The position numbers and the translations under genes are program-made. Shown here piece after piece: positions 47,086 through 58,970 of a stretch of 64,000 bases of DNA. Location: assembly GCA_024803745.1 (NCBI GenBank), contig JANJXV010000002.1, positions 38,771,001 to 38,835,000 of the forward strand, written 5' to 3'. Source of the DNA: Megascapheus bottae (lineage: Eukaryota; Chordata; Mammalia; Rodentia; Geomyidae). Under the pieces are notes generated by a model, which ran no database searches, was not told the DNA's origin, and was given only the letters and a program-made list of their open reading frames with translations. Within the stretch, counting starts at the first letter, position 1; every line of letters starts with the position of its first letter.

Positions 47086-48370
47086 GAAGAAAGGCCTTAG
47101 TTACCAAGGTGAGTTCATCCACGTGACAATGTAGTTCTGAGAGGTGTGACTTGGATCATTGACCTGTATTTACTTCAGCTATTGGTTGAAGAAATGAGAA
47201 GCAAACTCCAGTCTTTGGAGAATGAGAAGCGTTGCTATCATGTTGGAGATAGATTGTAGCTCCAGTGGGCTACACTCAAGGTGAAATCTGAGTCAGTACA
47301 GACCAGGAGAGAAAGAATTGGTTTTCATTCACTCTGTGTGCACAATACCATGAAATGATCAACTCTGTCTACCTAGAGACTGAAGTTTACTACTGTGGTC
47401 TGCATTTACTAAACAAAGTCCCATCTTGGGCTCTACGTGAAGAATGGCATGATCACCAAGAGAAGACATTTTAACAGTAACAGCACAAAAGAGTTCTTTC
47501 TTTTAACGGACATGCTTTAGCCTCTAATAACCTCTTCTTTGTGTAAAGGGGAAACTATAGCAAAAAGAACATTGAGAAAGCTCATAGACTAAGTACTTTT
47601 AACATATCCGTTGTTTCTTCTTTCACAATTAAGGAAATGATGTATATACCATTTTGTCACCTTTGAAAGAAAGAGAGCGAGAGATTGTCTTTTAATAAAA
47701 TTGAGAGCACTGAAGACTTTGTCATGAATTAGCCACTAGACAGAGGCATGCTTAAATTGCAAATCACTTGTAAAGTCATTAACCACCCTAAACTTAATAA
47801 AGTGAAATCTTCACACAGTTAGAGAGTAACAGATGTTGTTTTTAATGTTTAATGAAAAATATTTATCTGCTGCCATAATGCAATCTTGTTTTCCTGACAA
47901 TATTGTTTCCCTCCTCTTCTCTCTCCCCATCTTCTTAGTTTTATGTTTTGTTTAAAAGCTCCTTCTCAAGATCACAATGCACTTTGCTCTATTGCTAAAG
48001 CTCATCTCAAAGAAATGTCATTTCATCAAATTCTCCATTAGGTATACTTAAAGAGCAAGAGTAAGTCTCTAGAAATCCATGAGAATAACAGAGAAAATTC
48101 TTGCTTTAAGTTTGTGTTTTCCTAAAGTCAACATGGCTGATGAAAACTCTTAACCACAGCAAAGCATATCTACTGAGTGTAGCTTTGAGCCATGGGGGAA
48201 TTGGAATGACAACTTTGCTTTATCTTTGATGATTTAAAGAAAATCTTTCTAAATCCACAAGTAACAGATTCATTAGCAGTAAGCAAAATCACATAAACTA
48301 TACCATTATATTTCGGTGTTGGGGGAAAAAGAAAACTCTGGGAGCCAAGAGGGAAGACATGAGAGCTTGC
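47086..48370. other. Unique intergenic sequence (duplicated)
   Basis: No gene or repeat recognised. Its duplicate is 59389-60673. Confidence 0.4.
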
Positions 48371-48384
48371 TCTTCCACAATCCT

Positions 48385-48655
48385 TTTTATTTTTTGTGGA
48401 TTGTGGGCCTTGAACTTGGCCTGGGTGCTGTACCTGAGCTCTTCAGATTAAGATTACTGCCCTACCTCTGGGTCTGGGTATAAGAGCAAGGCTACCACCC
48501 TACCCTTGAGTGAAGCCCCGCTGCCTGTTTTCTAGAGGTTAATTGGAGATATGAGTCTCAGGTCCTTTTGTGTCTAGGGCTGGCTTTGAACCTTGATCCT
48601 CAGATCTCAGCCTCTTGAGTAGCTAGGATCACAGGCTTAAGCGACCTCACCCGTC
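48385..48655 (-). mobile_element. B1-ID composite SINE with internal duplication
   Basis: The tail half reads 'gggccttgaacttggcct' and 'tgagctcttcagattaagatt'. The segment 'actgccctacc...' (48459-48478) is then echoed by 'aaggctaccaccctaccct' (48489-48507), so the ID-like middle seems partly doubled. The B1 head ('gatcctcagatctcagcc') is well kept. Probable TSD tcttccacaatcct (48371-48384) and tcttccacagtctt (48656-48669). Duplicate at 60688-60958. Confidence 0.85.
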
Positions 48656-48669
48656 TCTTCCACAGTCTT

Positions 48670-49070
48670 GAAGCTTCTCCTTAGCACTTGTTTAGAGCAG
48701 CTTCACAGTTCTTGGGCGCAGTGAAAAGCTCCAAGCCAGTGCCAGGTGGGAAGGTTATATAACCATGTATACATGACTTTGGGTAACTAGAAATAGAAAT
48801 GACTAATGCAGAGGAGAATGGCTCCAAGTGAAATAAAACACAAAATGATAGCAATCACCTCACCAAGGAATAGAACTCATTTGGATACATGGGAACATGG
48901 AGTGAGGAGTGCTGACCCGTGCAAGACTGACCTGCTACTTAGTTGAAAACCCCATACAGCATCCCTAAATTAAGTAATACTATGATGAATCTGTCCTTGA
49001 GTTCACCTCTAGTCCTGTTAATAGCTCCTAATCCTCCTAATTTCCAGACCTGGGAGACAAAACCAACCAT
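48670..49070. other. Unique spacer (duplicated)
   Basis: Nothing recognised. Confidence 0.35.
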
Positions 49071-49074
<4 letters not shown>

Positions 49075-49155
<81 letters not shown>

Positions 49156-49184
49156 AGAGGGGGGGAGGGAGGGAGGGAGGGAGG

Positions 49185-49249
<65 letters not shown>
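49075..49249. repeat. (GA)n-(GGGA)n-(GA)n tract with G-quadruplex-like core
   Basis: About 70 bp of GA, then a G-rich core (49145-49191) with a G11 run, a G7-8 run and six GGGA units, then about 60 bp of GA. The 175 bp here compares with 179 bp in the second copy. Long Arg-Glu and Ser-Leu frames here are repeat translations. Confidence 0.96.
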
Positions 49250-49250
<1 letters not shown>

Positions 49251-50319
49251 CAAAGAGATATCAAAGGTCAATTTGGCCATGAGGATAAATGTATCTCCAG
49301 GAATATATAACCCTTTTTATGCCCTGAAGTATTTTAAAAGTCATTGTTTGCCCTTACCAGATATATTCTGAAAGAATGCTGAATATGGTCTTATCCTTGA
49401 GTGTAAATGAAGAAATCAATGCCTTCTGGACAACTGTGAAGATGACCTAGCTGGTGATTTCAGACACAAAGATACTAAGGTTAAAATTAGTATCAATAGC
49501 AATTCAGTTCTGCAAATATTTATAGACTTTGGCTCCTATTATAAGAAGGCAAGAATAATGCTGAGTAGTTCAGGATGGAAGCATTCCTTTAGATATGCTC
49601 AAAAGTGTTCAGATCAGGAATTCCTAAATTCAGAGATATGCTACAAAGGGCTTGTGAAAATGAATATGCATTAACCAGGGAAAGGGGAATGCACATCTGC
49701 CAAGCTGGGAGAAGGAAGTGAATGAAAAAACAAGTGCAAAGTACGAGACATGTAAAACTAGGAAGGGTGGGATATGGAGATGCCAGCTGGGATCTTCGAC
49801 GTGAGATTGTTTACAAGGAAATTGTCCTGTCACGTTGTTCTGCTGTGTATTACATTCATGACAGCTGTGCTGTTTTGGAAGTTGTTCAGGTGAAGGTTAG
49901 CATACATAACAAAGTAGTAAACAAGTCATCCTCTATAGCTGGATGAAAATTTCTGAAGTAATTACTTTCTTGTAACTAGCATCTAACTAAAAATGTGAGA
50001 TTTCTGTTTCTCTCTGTCTCACTTCTATAATCTCAGTTAACAGCCCCATGAGAAATGCTATAATTATGTCCAGCCTTCTGAAACTATATATACATTTATA
50101 TACATACATGTTTATATGAAGTTGTATCATGGGTACATTTGTGCTTTGCCACATTTAGACATTCTACATTGATGTGACAATAATTTTTTCTTCCTTTCTG
50201 TTGATTAGTATTCAATGTATGAATTTGAAGAGACGATTTGTACTATTCATGTATATTTGCGATTTTGGTTTCATCCTAACTTCCAGTTACTTTAATGGAT
50301 TAAATCAAACCCAGTTTAA
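49250..50319. other. Unique intergenic sequence (duplicated)
   Basis: No gene or repeat recognised. Confidence 0.4.
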
Positions 50320-50480
50320 ACCCAAAGCTGCAACCCTATCTACTCAGGAGGCTAAGATCTCTGGAGCATGGTTCACATCCAGCCCATCCTAATTAACTAT
50401 CCAAAAGCAGGAAATAGAAATGTGGCTAGAGTGACAGAGTGCTATCCATGAGTTCAAACACAGGCTCTGAGTTTATGTAG
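50320..50480 (+). mobile_element. B1-ID composite SINE, old
   Basis: The plus-strand words 'ctatctactcaggaggctaa', 'gttcacatccagcccatcc', 'aaaagcaggaaatagaaatg' and 'gagttcaaacacaggctctg' keep the composite order. Duplicate at 62627-62787. Confidence 0.75.
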
Positions 50481-50519
50481 TAGTATCATCACCTACACGA
50501 AAAGGGCAGGTATAGAACC

Positions 50520-50930
50520 TCCATACTGCTTTCCAGAGTGGTTGAACAAGTTTATATTTCATTAACATTGTAATAGAATTCTCTTTTGGCCACATCCCCA
50601 CCAGCATGTATTATTGTTAGTTTTCTTAATAATGGCCATTCTAAGTGGGTAAGGTAGAATTTCAATGTTGTTTTCATTTCATTTCTACGTGGGTCTATTG
50701 TTCATTTTACGTCATCTTCTAAGAAGTCCCTCTTTAAATCTTTAGCCCATTTATTAATTGGGTGGTTGTTTATTTGAGGTTTTGTTTTCTGGGGATTTAC
50801 ATTTTTGAGCTCTAAGTATATTTTACATGTGAGACTAAATACATTGCATAGCTAGTCCACTATATTGCTACTAGAAATATTCTTGTATTTTGTGGGTTAT
50901 CTATTCATCTTGCTAACTATGTCCTTTGTG
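50520..50930 (-). mobile_element. L1 ORF2 fragment, minus strand, old
   Basis: The plus strand carries 'ctttccagagtggttgaac', 'ggccacatccccaccagc', 'aataatggccattctaa', 'gtccctctttaaatcttta' and the weaker 'gctaactatgtcctttg'. These match the complement of the ORF2 3' part (compare 29290-29740). No open frame and no tail. Duplicate at 62827-63237. Confidence 0.85.
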
Positions 50931-51033
50931 GGGAGAGAAAAAACTGGAAGAAAAGGAAGGAAAAAGAGACAGTGTTGGAAAAGAAATGTATTCATTATGT
51001 AACTGTATCCCCTCTATATATCATCTTTACAAC

Positions 51034-51200
51034 AAAAGGAAAGGAAAGGAAAGAAGAGGAGAGGAGAGGAGAAGAAAGGAGAGGAGAGGAGAGGAAAGGA
51101 GAGGAAAGGAAAGGAGAGGAAAGGAGAGGAAAGGAAAGGAAAGGAAAGGAAAGGAAAGGAAAGGAAAGGAAAGGAAAGGAAAGGAAAGGAAAGGAAAGGG
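51034..51200. repeat. (GGAAA)n/(GGAGA)n purine tract
   Basis: Mixed AGGAGAGG and AGGAAAGG pentamer repeats, 167 bp here against 157 bp in the second copy, a difference of two pentamers. The Lys/Glu/Arg frames here are repeat translations. Confidence 0.96.
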
Positions 51201-52650
51201 CAAATGAATGGAGTGACCGATCATGTTAAATCTATCCAATTGTCTCCCTTCTGAAGTATGATCATTGGTTGGCAAATTTCCTTACAGATGATGAGTACCA
51301 GCTCCACTATAAGGGCTGCTCCAGCAAGGATCATCTCTTTCAGTTTATTTCATACCATGGTTTGTCTCTGTTGGGTGCTCTCTGAGTTTTCTGCATCGAG
51401 TTCTGGGATTCCAGAGACCTCTAAACAACTACACATTTTACTACATATGTAACAGGTACAATAGGTTTCATGTTTGTTTCATTATGCTCCAATGGCAAAT
51501 CATTCCGTATCTCTGCTAAATAAATATGTGTCCATCCAGACACAGACACGCATATGTACACCTCTTGCCCGTGTTTTGGTTTCCAGTTCCCAATCAATTG
51601 TAACTGAAGTAAGTATTCATTGTCTCTGGTGAAGGGAGTGTTACTGTCCCTTGGAGGTATCTCTGTGTTTCAAGCAGGAACAACTTGTTCACCTGCCATC
51701 TGGAATATGTCTCAGTTAGGAAACTTACACAAATTTTCTCTTGATTGTCCACAAAAGGATTGTTCATCTATGGGCCTGTGACTCTCCCTGTGCCTGCCTT
51801 GTGCTGTTAATGTTTGTCTGGGGGAGAGTGGTGTTTCTGAGGCACACAGACAAAGCTTTCCTTTTCACCCACTGCTATCTGCTTCTATGTCCCATTGAGG
51901 GGATTAAAAAGAAACAAACACAAAAGAGAAAGATGGAGGATCATGCTTCCCCTGTGCATCACATATCCAGTCTGAGATTCACTAGAAAGAAGAGAAAATA
52001 GCTAGGCCAGCTACTCCCCAGGGACCTCCATAAAAAGCTGTACTTGAATTGAAATCACCTTATTTTTATTTCAGTTCTGAAGATAAAGGTAAAGATGGGC
52101 AGAACGAGAAATGCCTTCCCCTATTTTTACTCAGTCTTGCTCTTAGGAAGCTTATGGGTTTCTAGGAGGCTGTAAACTTCATTTCATACTATTCCTGCTC
52201 AGCAACAATCACACATAGCAAATGATGACTGTAGTACCAAAGATGAATTGACTATTTGGGTAAGACTTGCTAGTGGTTTGGAACCATTTCCCTGAATAAA
52301 GTATCTTTCATTAGGATATTCTGTATAATACATCTTGTGTGATATGTTTAAAAAATTATTTCCAAGCAATAAATAAACATGAATTTTAAGACTATATGTA
52401 AGAATTAGAACACCATTATACATTTACTACCAATTTAATTTTGTTAAGCAGATAATTTAACTTTGTAAATGTTCATTAAGTGCAACTTAACATCTGTCAG
52501 GTTATCTATAGCCAATTAAGTTACTCTATAGATATTTCACAAAATATATCCTATCTATAATCTATCAAGTGGAGAAAAATAGCAATGTGAGTTAACCTCT
52601 ATGCAAAGCTAGGGGAGGGAAGAGGGTTCTACTATTTTTATTTTGTTATG
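51201..52650. other. Unique intergenic sequence
   Basis: No gene recognised. The part up to 51703 is duplicated. A frame of 86 codons at 51741-52001 has no domain. Confidence 0.4.
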
Positions 52651-52654
52651 ATTA

Positions 52655-52860
52655 ATTGATTTTTGATATCTGGCCTTGAATTCAAGGACTCATACTTTTC
52701 AACATGATGCTGTACCATGTGAGCCTTGCTTGCAGCAACATTTACTGACTGTGTTGGAGGTGGAGTCTCACAAAATTCTCTGTCCCTACTGGCTTCCTGC
52801 CATGATCCTCTGTATCTCAGACAGAGTAGCTAGACTTATGAGTTTGAGCCAACAGCACTT
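52655..52860 (-). mobile_element. B1-ID composite SINE, very diverged
   Basis: The order 'tggccttgaattcaaggact', 'gctgtaccatgtgagccttg', 'ggagtctcacaaaattc', 'catgatcctctgtatctcag' and 'gagtagctagacttatgag' fits a minus-strand composite. Confidence 0.6.
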
Positions 52861-52861
52861 T

Positions 52862-53082
52862 TTATTTTTTTATAATTTTTTGTGATTAATAGAAGGGTTA
52901 CATTATATTCACCAGATAGAAGGTATATAACTTCACAAACATTGATACCCTTTCTCATTATATGGTCCCCATTTCCCTCCCACTCTCCCTCCCGCTTATC
53001 TTGATTGCCTCCCTTCCCTTTCCAATTTCAAATAACCAATTAAGCACATATAAAATATATCAGAAAGCAAGGTGAAATGTTT
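52862..53082 (-). mobile_element. L1 3'UTR end, minus strand
   Basis: The complement of the L1 3' end: 'gattaatagaagggttaca', 'cagatagaaggtatataac', 'ttgataccctttctc' and 'aatttcaaataacca'. It is 5'-truncated to about 220 bp. Confidence 0.88.
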
Positions 53083-53876
53083 ATTATTTTTTTAAATGAG
53101 AGTTTTGTCTGTGGAACCTCTAAAAGTCTAAGGTTGATAGCTTTATGAGGCAGGATGAGTTTCAGGAAATGAAGATGGGGAAAGGCGGTATAGAGATGAA
53201 CTTTGTTTTCTTCTTAATAGCAGTCTGAGTCATTATAAAACAAGTGTCACACAAGAAATATTGGATATATTTCTGACTCAGTTTGCTTTACAAAAGCCCA
53301 TTCGCTCTCCCAGTCTATAAAACTAAAATATTGGAGGGTAGTTTTAATACTGCAAATTTTTTCCTTACAGAATACTTCACAATTTCAAAGCATTGACACA
53401 TAACTTACTCCATTTCAAACTCACAGAGACTTCCCCTTTACATGTGAATAAAAAGTACAGCTTGATAAAGGACTAGTCTGGGATCACAAAAGACTGGCAA
53501 AGTAAAATGTAAGACATTTGTTAAACTCTTCTTATATTTATCTCTCTTTTTCTCAGGCTCATTATAACTGTCAAAAGGTAGTTATCAAAGTATATTTTAG
53601 TTCATGTAGAATGGATGAACTTTTATTCTAAAAATTGGTAAGTAATAAACATTTTTCCAGGACTTGAACTGGGTCAATTTCATGAAGATATACACAAACA
53701 TGTTGATGCACATACTAAAAAAGACCAATGTGCATGAAAGTTTCATGTGTCAGGAGAAGGGTCTCTGTCAGACTAGAGGAGTTTCACCCTCTAAGTTGGG
53801 AAGCAACTTTTCAAGCAGCTTCATGAACTGTTTTCTACAAAGCAAGCTGAGATAACATACGTGATCAGATCCTTTT
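53083..53876. other. Unique intergenic sequence
   Basis: Nothing recognised. Confidence 0.4.
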
Positions 53877-53890
53877 AAAACACTGGTCAA

Positions 53891-54280
53891 GTAGATGTGG
53901 TATTTATACACAATGGAATTCTATGCTGCCATCAGAAAGGATGACATTGCCCCATTTGAAAGGAAATGGAAAGACTTGGAAAAAAAATCATACTAAGTGA
54001 AGTAAGCCAGACCCAAAGGAACATAGATAGGCTCAATGGTTTCCCTCACTGGTAATAATTAGTACACATCTAAGACTCTCCTACCAGAGGATTGCAATAG
54101 CACAAAACCTAGATAAGTAAGGTCATGCGAGATGAGGCTAAATGAAAGGATCTCCCAAATATGGAAACGAGAGCTTTATATCCCGTGATTGTTGTTCTTA
54201 ATGTACTATGTTATCTCTATTCTCATTTGTTGCCCTTTGGTTAATTTCATATTGTTACTGTATCTGACTTTGTTACCTGG

Positions 54281-54321
<41 letters not shown>

Positions 54322-54505
54322 ATTATTTCAAATAGGAAAGGGAAGGGTGGAAAACAAGATAATTGGGAGAGGGTAAGGGGAGGGAAATGGGGACAAAAAC
54401 ATGAGAAGGGGCATCAATGTGTGAGAAGTAATGCACCTAATACCTGCCGAATGTAACTGTAACCCCTCTATATATTAAAATAAAAATGAATAATAAGAAA
54501 AGAAA
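53891..54505 (+). mobile_element. 5'-truncated L1 3' end, sense
   Basis: It starts in the last part of ORF2 ('gtggtatttatacacaatgg', 'gacattgccccatttg', 'aagtgaagtaagccagac'), continues through the 3'UTR and ends in an A-rich tail. An (AT)n run at 54286-54319 lies within the 3'UTR. Possible TSD: aaaacactggtcaa (53877-53890) against aaaaccactggtagtcaa from about 54507, imperfect with a small insertion. Confidence 0.88.
54286..54319. repeat. (AT)n microsatellite in an L1 3'UTR
   Basis: About 17 AT units, placed where other L1 copies read 'gatatattttatatatg', so it grew from an AT-rich seed in the 3'UTR. Confidence 0.9.
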
Positions 54506-54584
54506 AAACCACTGGTAGTCAATACCTCTACCAGAGTAGCTGGATGTGTCCAGTTAATTGAAATTGACATTAAAAATAATTTAA

Positions 54585-55440
54585 ATCTTTCCATTTCCTA
54601 ACAAATGGGGTGATGTCATTCTTTCTGACAGCAGCATAGAATTCCATTGTATACAAATACCACAACTTGTTGATCCACTCATCAACTGAGGGACATCTAG
54701 GTTGGTTCCATATCTTTGCTATAGTGAATAGTGCTGCAATGAACATTGCTGTGCTAGTGGGTTTAGTATGTCCTTGTTTCTGGATGGTTGGGTAAATGCC
54801 AAGTAGTGGAATTGCTGGGTCATAGGGGAGTTCTATGTTTAGCCTTTTGAGGCACTGCCACACTGCTTTCCATAGTGGGAGTTTGCACTCCCACCAACAG
54901 TGTAGTAGTGATTCCTCCTGGCCACATCCCCTCCAGCATAAGTGAAGTAAGCCAGACTCAAAGGAACTTAGGCTCAATGGTTTCCCTCATTTGTCATAAT
55001 CAGTAGAAACCTTGGGCTCTACTAGCAGAGATTTGCAATAGAGCAAAATCTTGATACATAAGGACATATAATGTGAAACTAATTGAAAGGACCTCCAGGA
55101 TATTGAAACAAAAGCCATATAATGAATGATTGTTGTCCTTAATGTACTATGTTGTCTCTCATCTCCTTTGCTGTCCCTTGGTTATCTCATATTGGTATAG
55201 TATCTCACTTTGATATCTGATATATTGAATTTATTTGTATTTGGATATTTGAAATTTGATAGGGAAGGGGGGAAAACCAAGACGGGTGGGGGGTATGGGA
55301 GGGGGAGGGAAATGGGTACCAAGACATGTGAAAGGGTATCAATGTATGTGAATTAATGCACCTTCTATCTGGCAAATATCACGTAACCCTTTTACTAATT
55401 ACAATAAAAAATTAATTAAATAAAAAAACAAAAAACAAAA
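54585..55440 (+). mobile_element. Second L1 with internal inversion
   Basis: From about 54585 to 54940 the ORF2 C-terminal part lies on the minus strand (frame 54977-54570, with 'WRGCGQEESLLHCWWEC', '[12 protein letters not shown]' and '[14 protein letters not shown]'). From about 54941 to 55440 the element runs sense from 'ataagtgaagtaagccag' through the 3'UTR to an A-rich tail. In intact L1 the outer end of the inverted piece and the start of the sense piece lie only about 20 bp apart, the twin-priming signature. The candidate TSD is degenerate: aaaaataatttaaatctt near 54572 and aaaagtaatatttaaagctt near 55437. Confidence 0.88.
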
Positions 55441-55554
55441 GTAATATTTAAAGCTTACATTTTATTATCTGTAAGTAGTTGTACAGAGGAGCTATCATTC
55501 AACATGGCTTCCTTGGCTCTCAGTTGACTTGCTTTGTTCAAAACTGATACTACA

Positions 55555-55730
55555 TGCTATATTGTATATACATTTATTTGTTTATTTGAAATAGGAAAGG
55601 GCTGTGGAGAGGGAAATGGGGACAAAAACATAAGAAGGGATATCAATGTGTGAGAAGTAATGCACCTACTATCTGACGAATGTGACTGTAACCCCTCTAT
55701 ACAGTACCTCAATTAAAAAAAGAATCAAGC
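55555..55730 (+). mobile_element. L1 3'UTR end, sense
   Basis: The words 'tttgaaataggaaagggctg', 'gagggaaatggggacaaaaa', 'atcaatgtgtgagaagtaat' and 'gtaacccctctatacagtac' match the last 170 bp of L1, ending in an A-run. Confidence 0.88.
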
Positions 55731-55749
55731 CAAGAAAGAAGTGCTGTCC

Positions 55750-56156
55750 TTGATATTTACCCAAAATGAAACAAGGGCATACTAAAGCTGCAAGCACAAT
55801 GATGTGTATTCATTGCAGCTTCATTTACCAGAGCTTAGATATGGAACCAACCCAGATGCCACTCAGTAGATGAATGGATCAAGAAGATGTGGTATTTATA
55901 CACAACGGAATTCTATGCTGCCATCAGAATAACATCGGTCCATTTGTAAGGAAATGGAAAGACATGAACAAAAAAATCATATTAAGTGAAGTAAGCCAGA
56001 GCCAAAGAAACACAGACTCCATGGTATCCCTTATTTGTAATAATTGGTATACAACTAGGATTCTCTTAGCAGAGGATCACAATAGCTCAATAGCTATGGC
56101 CATATAGGATGAGTCTAAACAAAATGAACTCCAGGGTATGGAAACAAGATGTTTAT
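55750..56156 (+). mobile_element. L1 3' part, sense, cut by assembly gap
   Basis: It begins in ORF2 ('gatatttacccaaaatgaaa', 'agatatggaaccaacccag'), includes a readable stretch at 55874-56107 ('YTTEFYAAI'-like and 'LSEVSQSQRNTDSMVSLIC') and runs into the 3'UTR until the N run. The insertion end is not visible. Confidence 0.88.
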
Positions 56157-56256
56157 NNNNNNNNNNNNNNNNNNNNNNNNNNNNNNNNNNNNNNNNNNNN
56201 NNNNNNNNNNNNNNNNNNNNNNNNNNNNNNNNNNNNNNNNNNNNNNNNNNNNNNNN
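56157..56256. other. Assembly gap of exactly 100 N
   Basis: One hundred N is a conventional size for a scaffold gap of unknown length. The left contig ends inside an L1. The right contig starts with sequence identical to 43582 onward. Confidence 0.99.
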
Positions 56257-58571
56257 TATGGGGAACTTGGACAGGTAATAACTTACCTTTTACTTTTTAA
56301 GAGGAAGAAAGTATGGTGGCTAATAAGACCTTTACAGGCAGACCATATTTATCCGAAAATAGCACTTTACTAGAGCCATAAACAATGTAATTAATCATGC
56401 TCTGCATTTTATGGTATGCAAATGAATGCACCTAAAAGGAAGAGCTTATTTAGAGCACTAGCTATGAATCACAGTGCTCCTGTGACACACTTTGAAAAAC
56501 ACTAAGGGAATGGAAAACCTTGTGAACTAATATTCTAGACGATGTTTGCTAAAGTGTATTGAACACATACCACACATCAGGTATTATTCTAAACTCTTAT
56601 AGGCAATGTTAAAGCAGTAAAAGTATCTGAAAAATTGAATTTGTAATTAGTCTCTAGTCTCCACACAATGAAAATATATTTAGTAATTGGATAATTATCA
56701 CAAAGCTTACAAAATTTCAACATTGTAAACTATTTATAAATTTTCATTTTTAAATAGCTTTTCTTTTATTTCAATGGGCCACAGATGAAATCAGCGGATG
56801 TAAAGGGTTTTCCCTGAATTTCCTGATTAGAAAGTAGTGCTCAGTTGTGTTCCGATGACTCTTTCAAGTAATAAGCATCATATAAATAACCCTGACCATA
56901 TTAGTCATAAAATATGGTTTTATGACTGAATTATTTAGACTCAGTGTCCTTTCTTAGGTAGTTCTCACATGAATGGTGCTCTTTGTATTCATCAGGCCAC
57001 ATTTATGCTCATTGCTAGAACCTGATGATGAGGAAAGCTGACAAAATGTCATCAAAGTACACTTCAGAACTGATTTTCTACCACTGGTTCTGAGAGCTGA
57101 ACTTGTCAGATTGTTCAAACAGGTGGTTGACTCCACCCCCGAAATGTATTCTTCATTGAGTCTAACACCAAGAATCCACATGGTAGTTTAATTAATGATT
57201 TCTCTAGTGATATTAATATGAATGATTTAGAGATCACAGTTTGAAAATACTGAACCATATTACAGTAAATAAAGAAAGATCATGTCCTCTTTCTGGTCCA
57301 GCAATTACACTCCTTCAGTTGAATGATAAAATTGTATATGTGTTAAATTATTTGGTAGTACAACTAGAAGGAATAATTGACATTTTCATCCCTAGCATTT
57401 TGCTACGAGCCAGAATTATTTATCAAACTATCTATTCTATATCTCCATTGATAAGTCTAATATGTGCCTAACATATACACTCTTGAAGTCAATTTATTCT
57501 ACTGTCCTGGTTTGGGTGAATTTTGCTTTGATCCTGCTAAACAAATATCAGGAGCAAAATCTAAAGGGATTAGACAGCTCATGGATAATATACACTATGT
57601 CCCAGTAAAACCAAACACTAAACAGTATTTATAAAGATACAAATTTTCCCAAGCACAACATAGTACAATTTATAATGCTTAGCATACGAACACAAATGAC
57701 TAAGATTTCAAATAAACAGGAAAAGCACAAAATGTAAGTATAGAAATAATGAGTTGAATCAAATTTAGACCAGGCACAGATAATGAAAATGAATGGGAGA
57801 ACTGACTAAAATTGTGTTTCATATGTTCAAGACACTAAGTAGCAACATAGAAGATATCATTAAAGGTTATTCAAGCTCCCAGAAGTAAAAGTGCAATATG
57901 TAAAAAAATCAAAGAGTTTAGAAATCATAAAAGATTACTTGTGGTAGGAAAGTAGTTCACTTCAAGAACTAGGGAGAATTGTGCATGAAGTGCAAAGTGG
58001 CATGGTGACCAATAAGCTATATGTTAACTAATAGTAATGATATTCCTCCATGAGCAAAGCCAAAGGGAGCTGAAAATTAATCCAAATAATATGGTTGAGA
58101 AAATTCTAATAGGGCCTCAAGATTTCACAGGCCTCAGTGTACTTAGACTCCATAATAGCTAGGGCAATGAGTATGGTAAATTCTACTGTTAAGTACTTTA
58201 AGGAAATGATACCAGTAAGTATCAGAATCAAGTTGCTCCAAACCTGATAATGCAAAAATTTAAAAAAAAAATCTCAAAAAGAGCCGGAGGGTGTGGGGGA
58301 GAAGAGCCAGAGGAAACACCTACCTATCTGTATTAGGTAAGAAAATATAAATCTTCATGAATGGATCAGATAAAATATTTAAGTGTTAAATAAATGACCG
58401 GGATTGGTTTAGACCATTTCTTTTATCAACAAAAGTTTACTACTTTGATCATTCTTCCACATAATCATCTTACAATTGTATTAAAGAGAAATTTACCTAT
58501 AAATTTAGGACAAATGTAAACACTAAGGTCTATTTGTACATACACAGTATAGCTTTAAAAATAATACTATG

Positions 58572-58970
58572 CTGTGCTAGATATGGTGGCTTATGCCTGT
58601 AATTCCATCTATTGAAGACTGCATTTCAGTTTGTAAATCATGATAAAAAAAATTTGGAGAGGGCTGGGAGTTTAGCCTAGTGGTTAAAGTGCTTGCCTGG
58701 CATGCATAAAGACCCGGGTTCGATTCCTCGGTACCACATACATAGAAAAAAGCCGGAAGTGGTGCTGAGGCTCAAGTGGTAGAGCCTTAGCCTTGAGAAA
58801 GTCCAAGGACAGTGCTCAGGCCCTGAGCTCAAGCCCAGGACTGGCAAAAATAAAAAATAAAAATAAAATTGGAGAATCTGGCCCCTGGGTCTATGCCTTA
58901 GTGGTAGAATGCCTGCCTAATTAGTAGGAGGTCCTAAGTTCAGATCCCAGTACCACAATTTAAAAATAAA
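58572..58970 (+). mobile_element. SINE cluster, second copy
   Basis: Duplicates of the B1-head fragment (58572-58635), the young ID-like dimer (58661-58867) and the ID-like monomer (about 58880-58970). The empty LTR target follows at 58978-58985. Confidence 0.9.

Larger units (their letters stand above)
43582..51703 (+). repeat. Duplicated block, copy 1 (with solo LTR)
   Basis: Same orientation as 56257-64000. The offset is 12675 bp up to 46308, 12303 bp after the LTR, 12307 bp after the GA tract and 12297 bp after the GGAAA tract. The sequence is identical wherever I compared it except for the 372-bp LTR plus TSD, the two tract lengths and a C at 46889 (T at 59192). The left end cannot be defined because copy 2 begins at an assembly gap. 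The right end is cut by the window. Confidence 0.97.

Noticed and set aside
49075..49249. Regular repeat array considered as CRISPR or satellite
   Set aside because: It is a GA/GGGA microsatellite with no spacers, in a mammalian genome.
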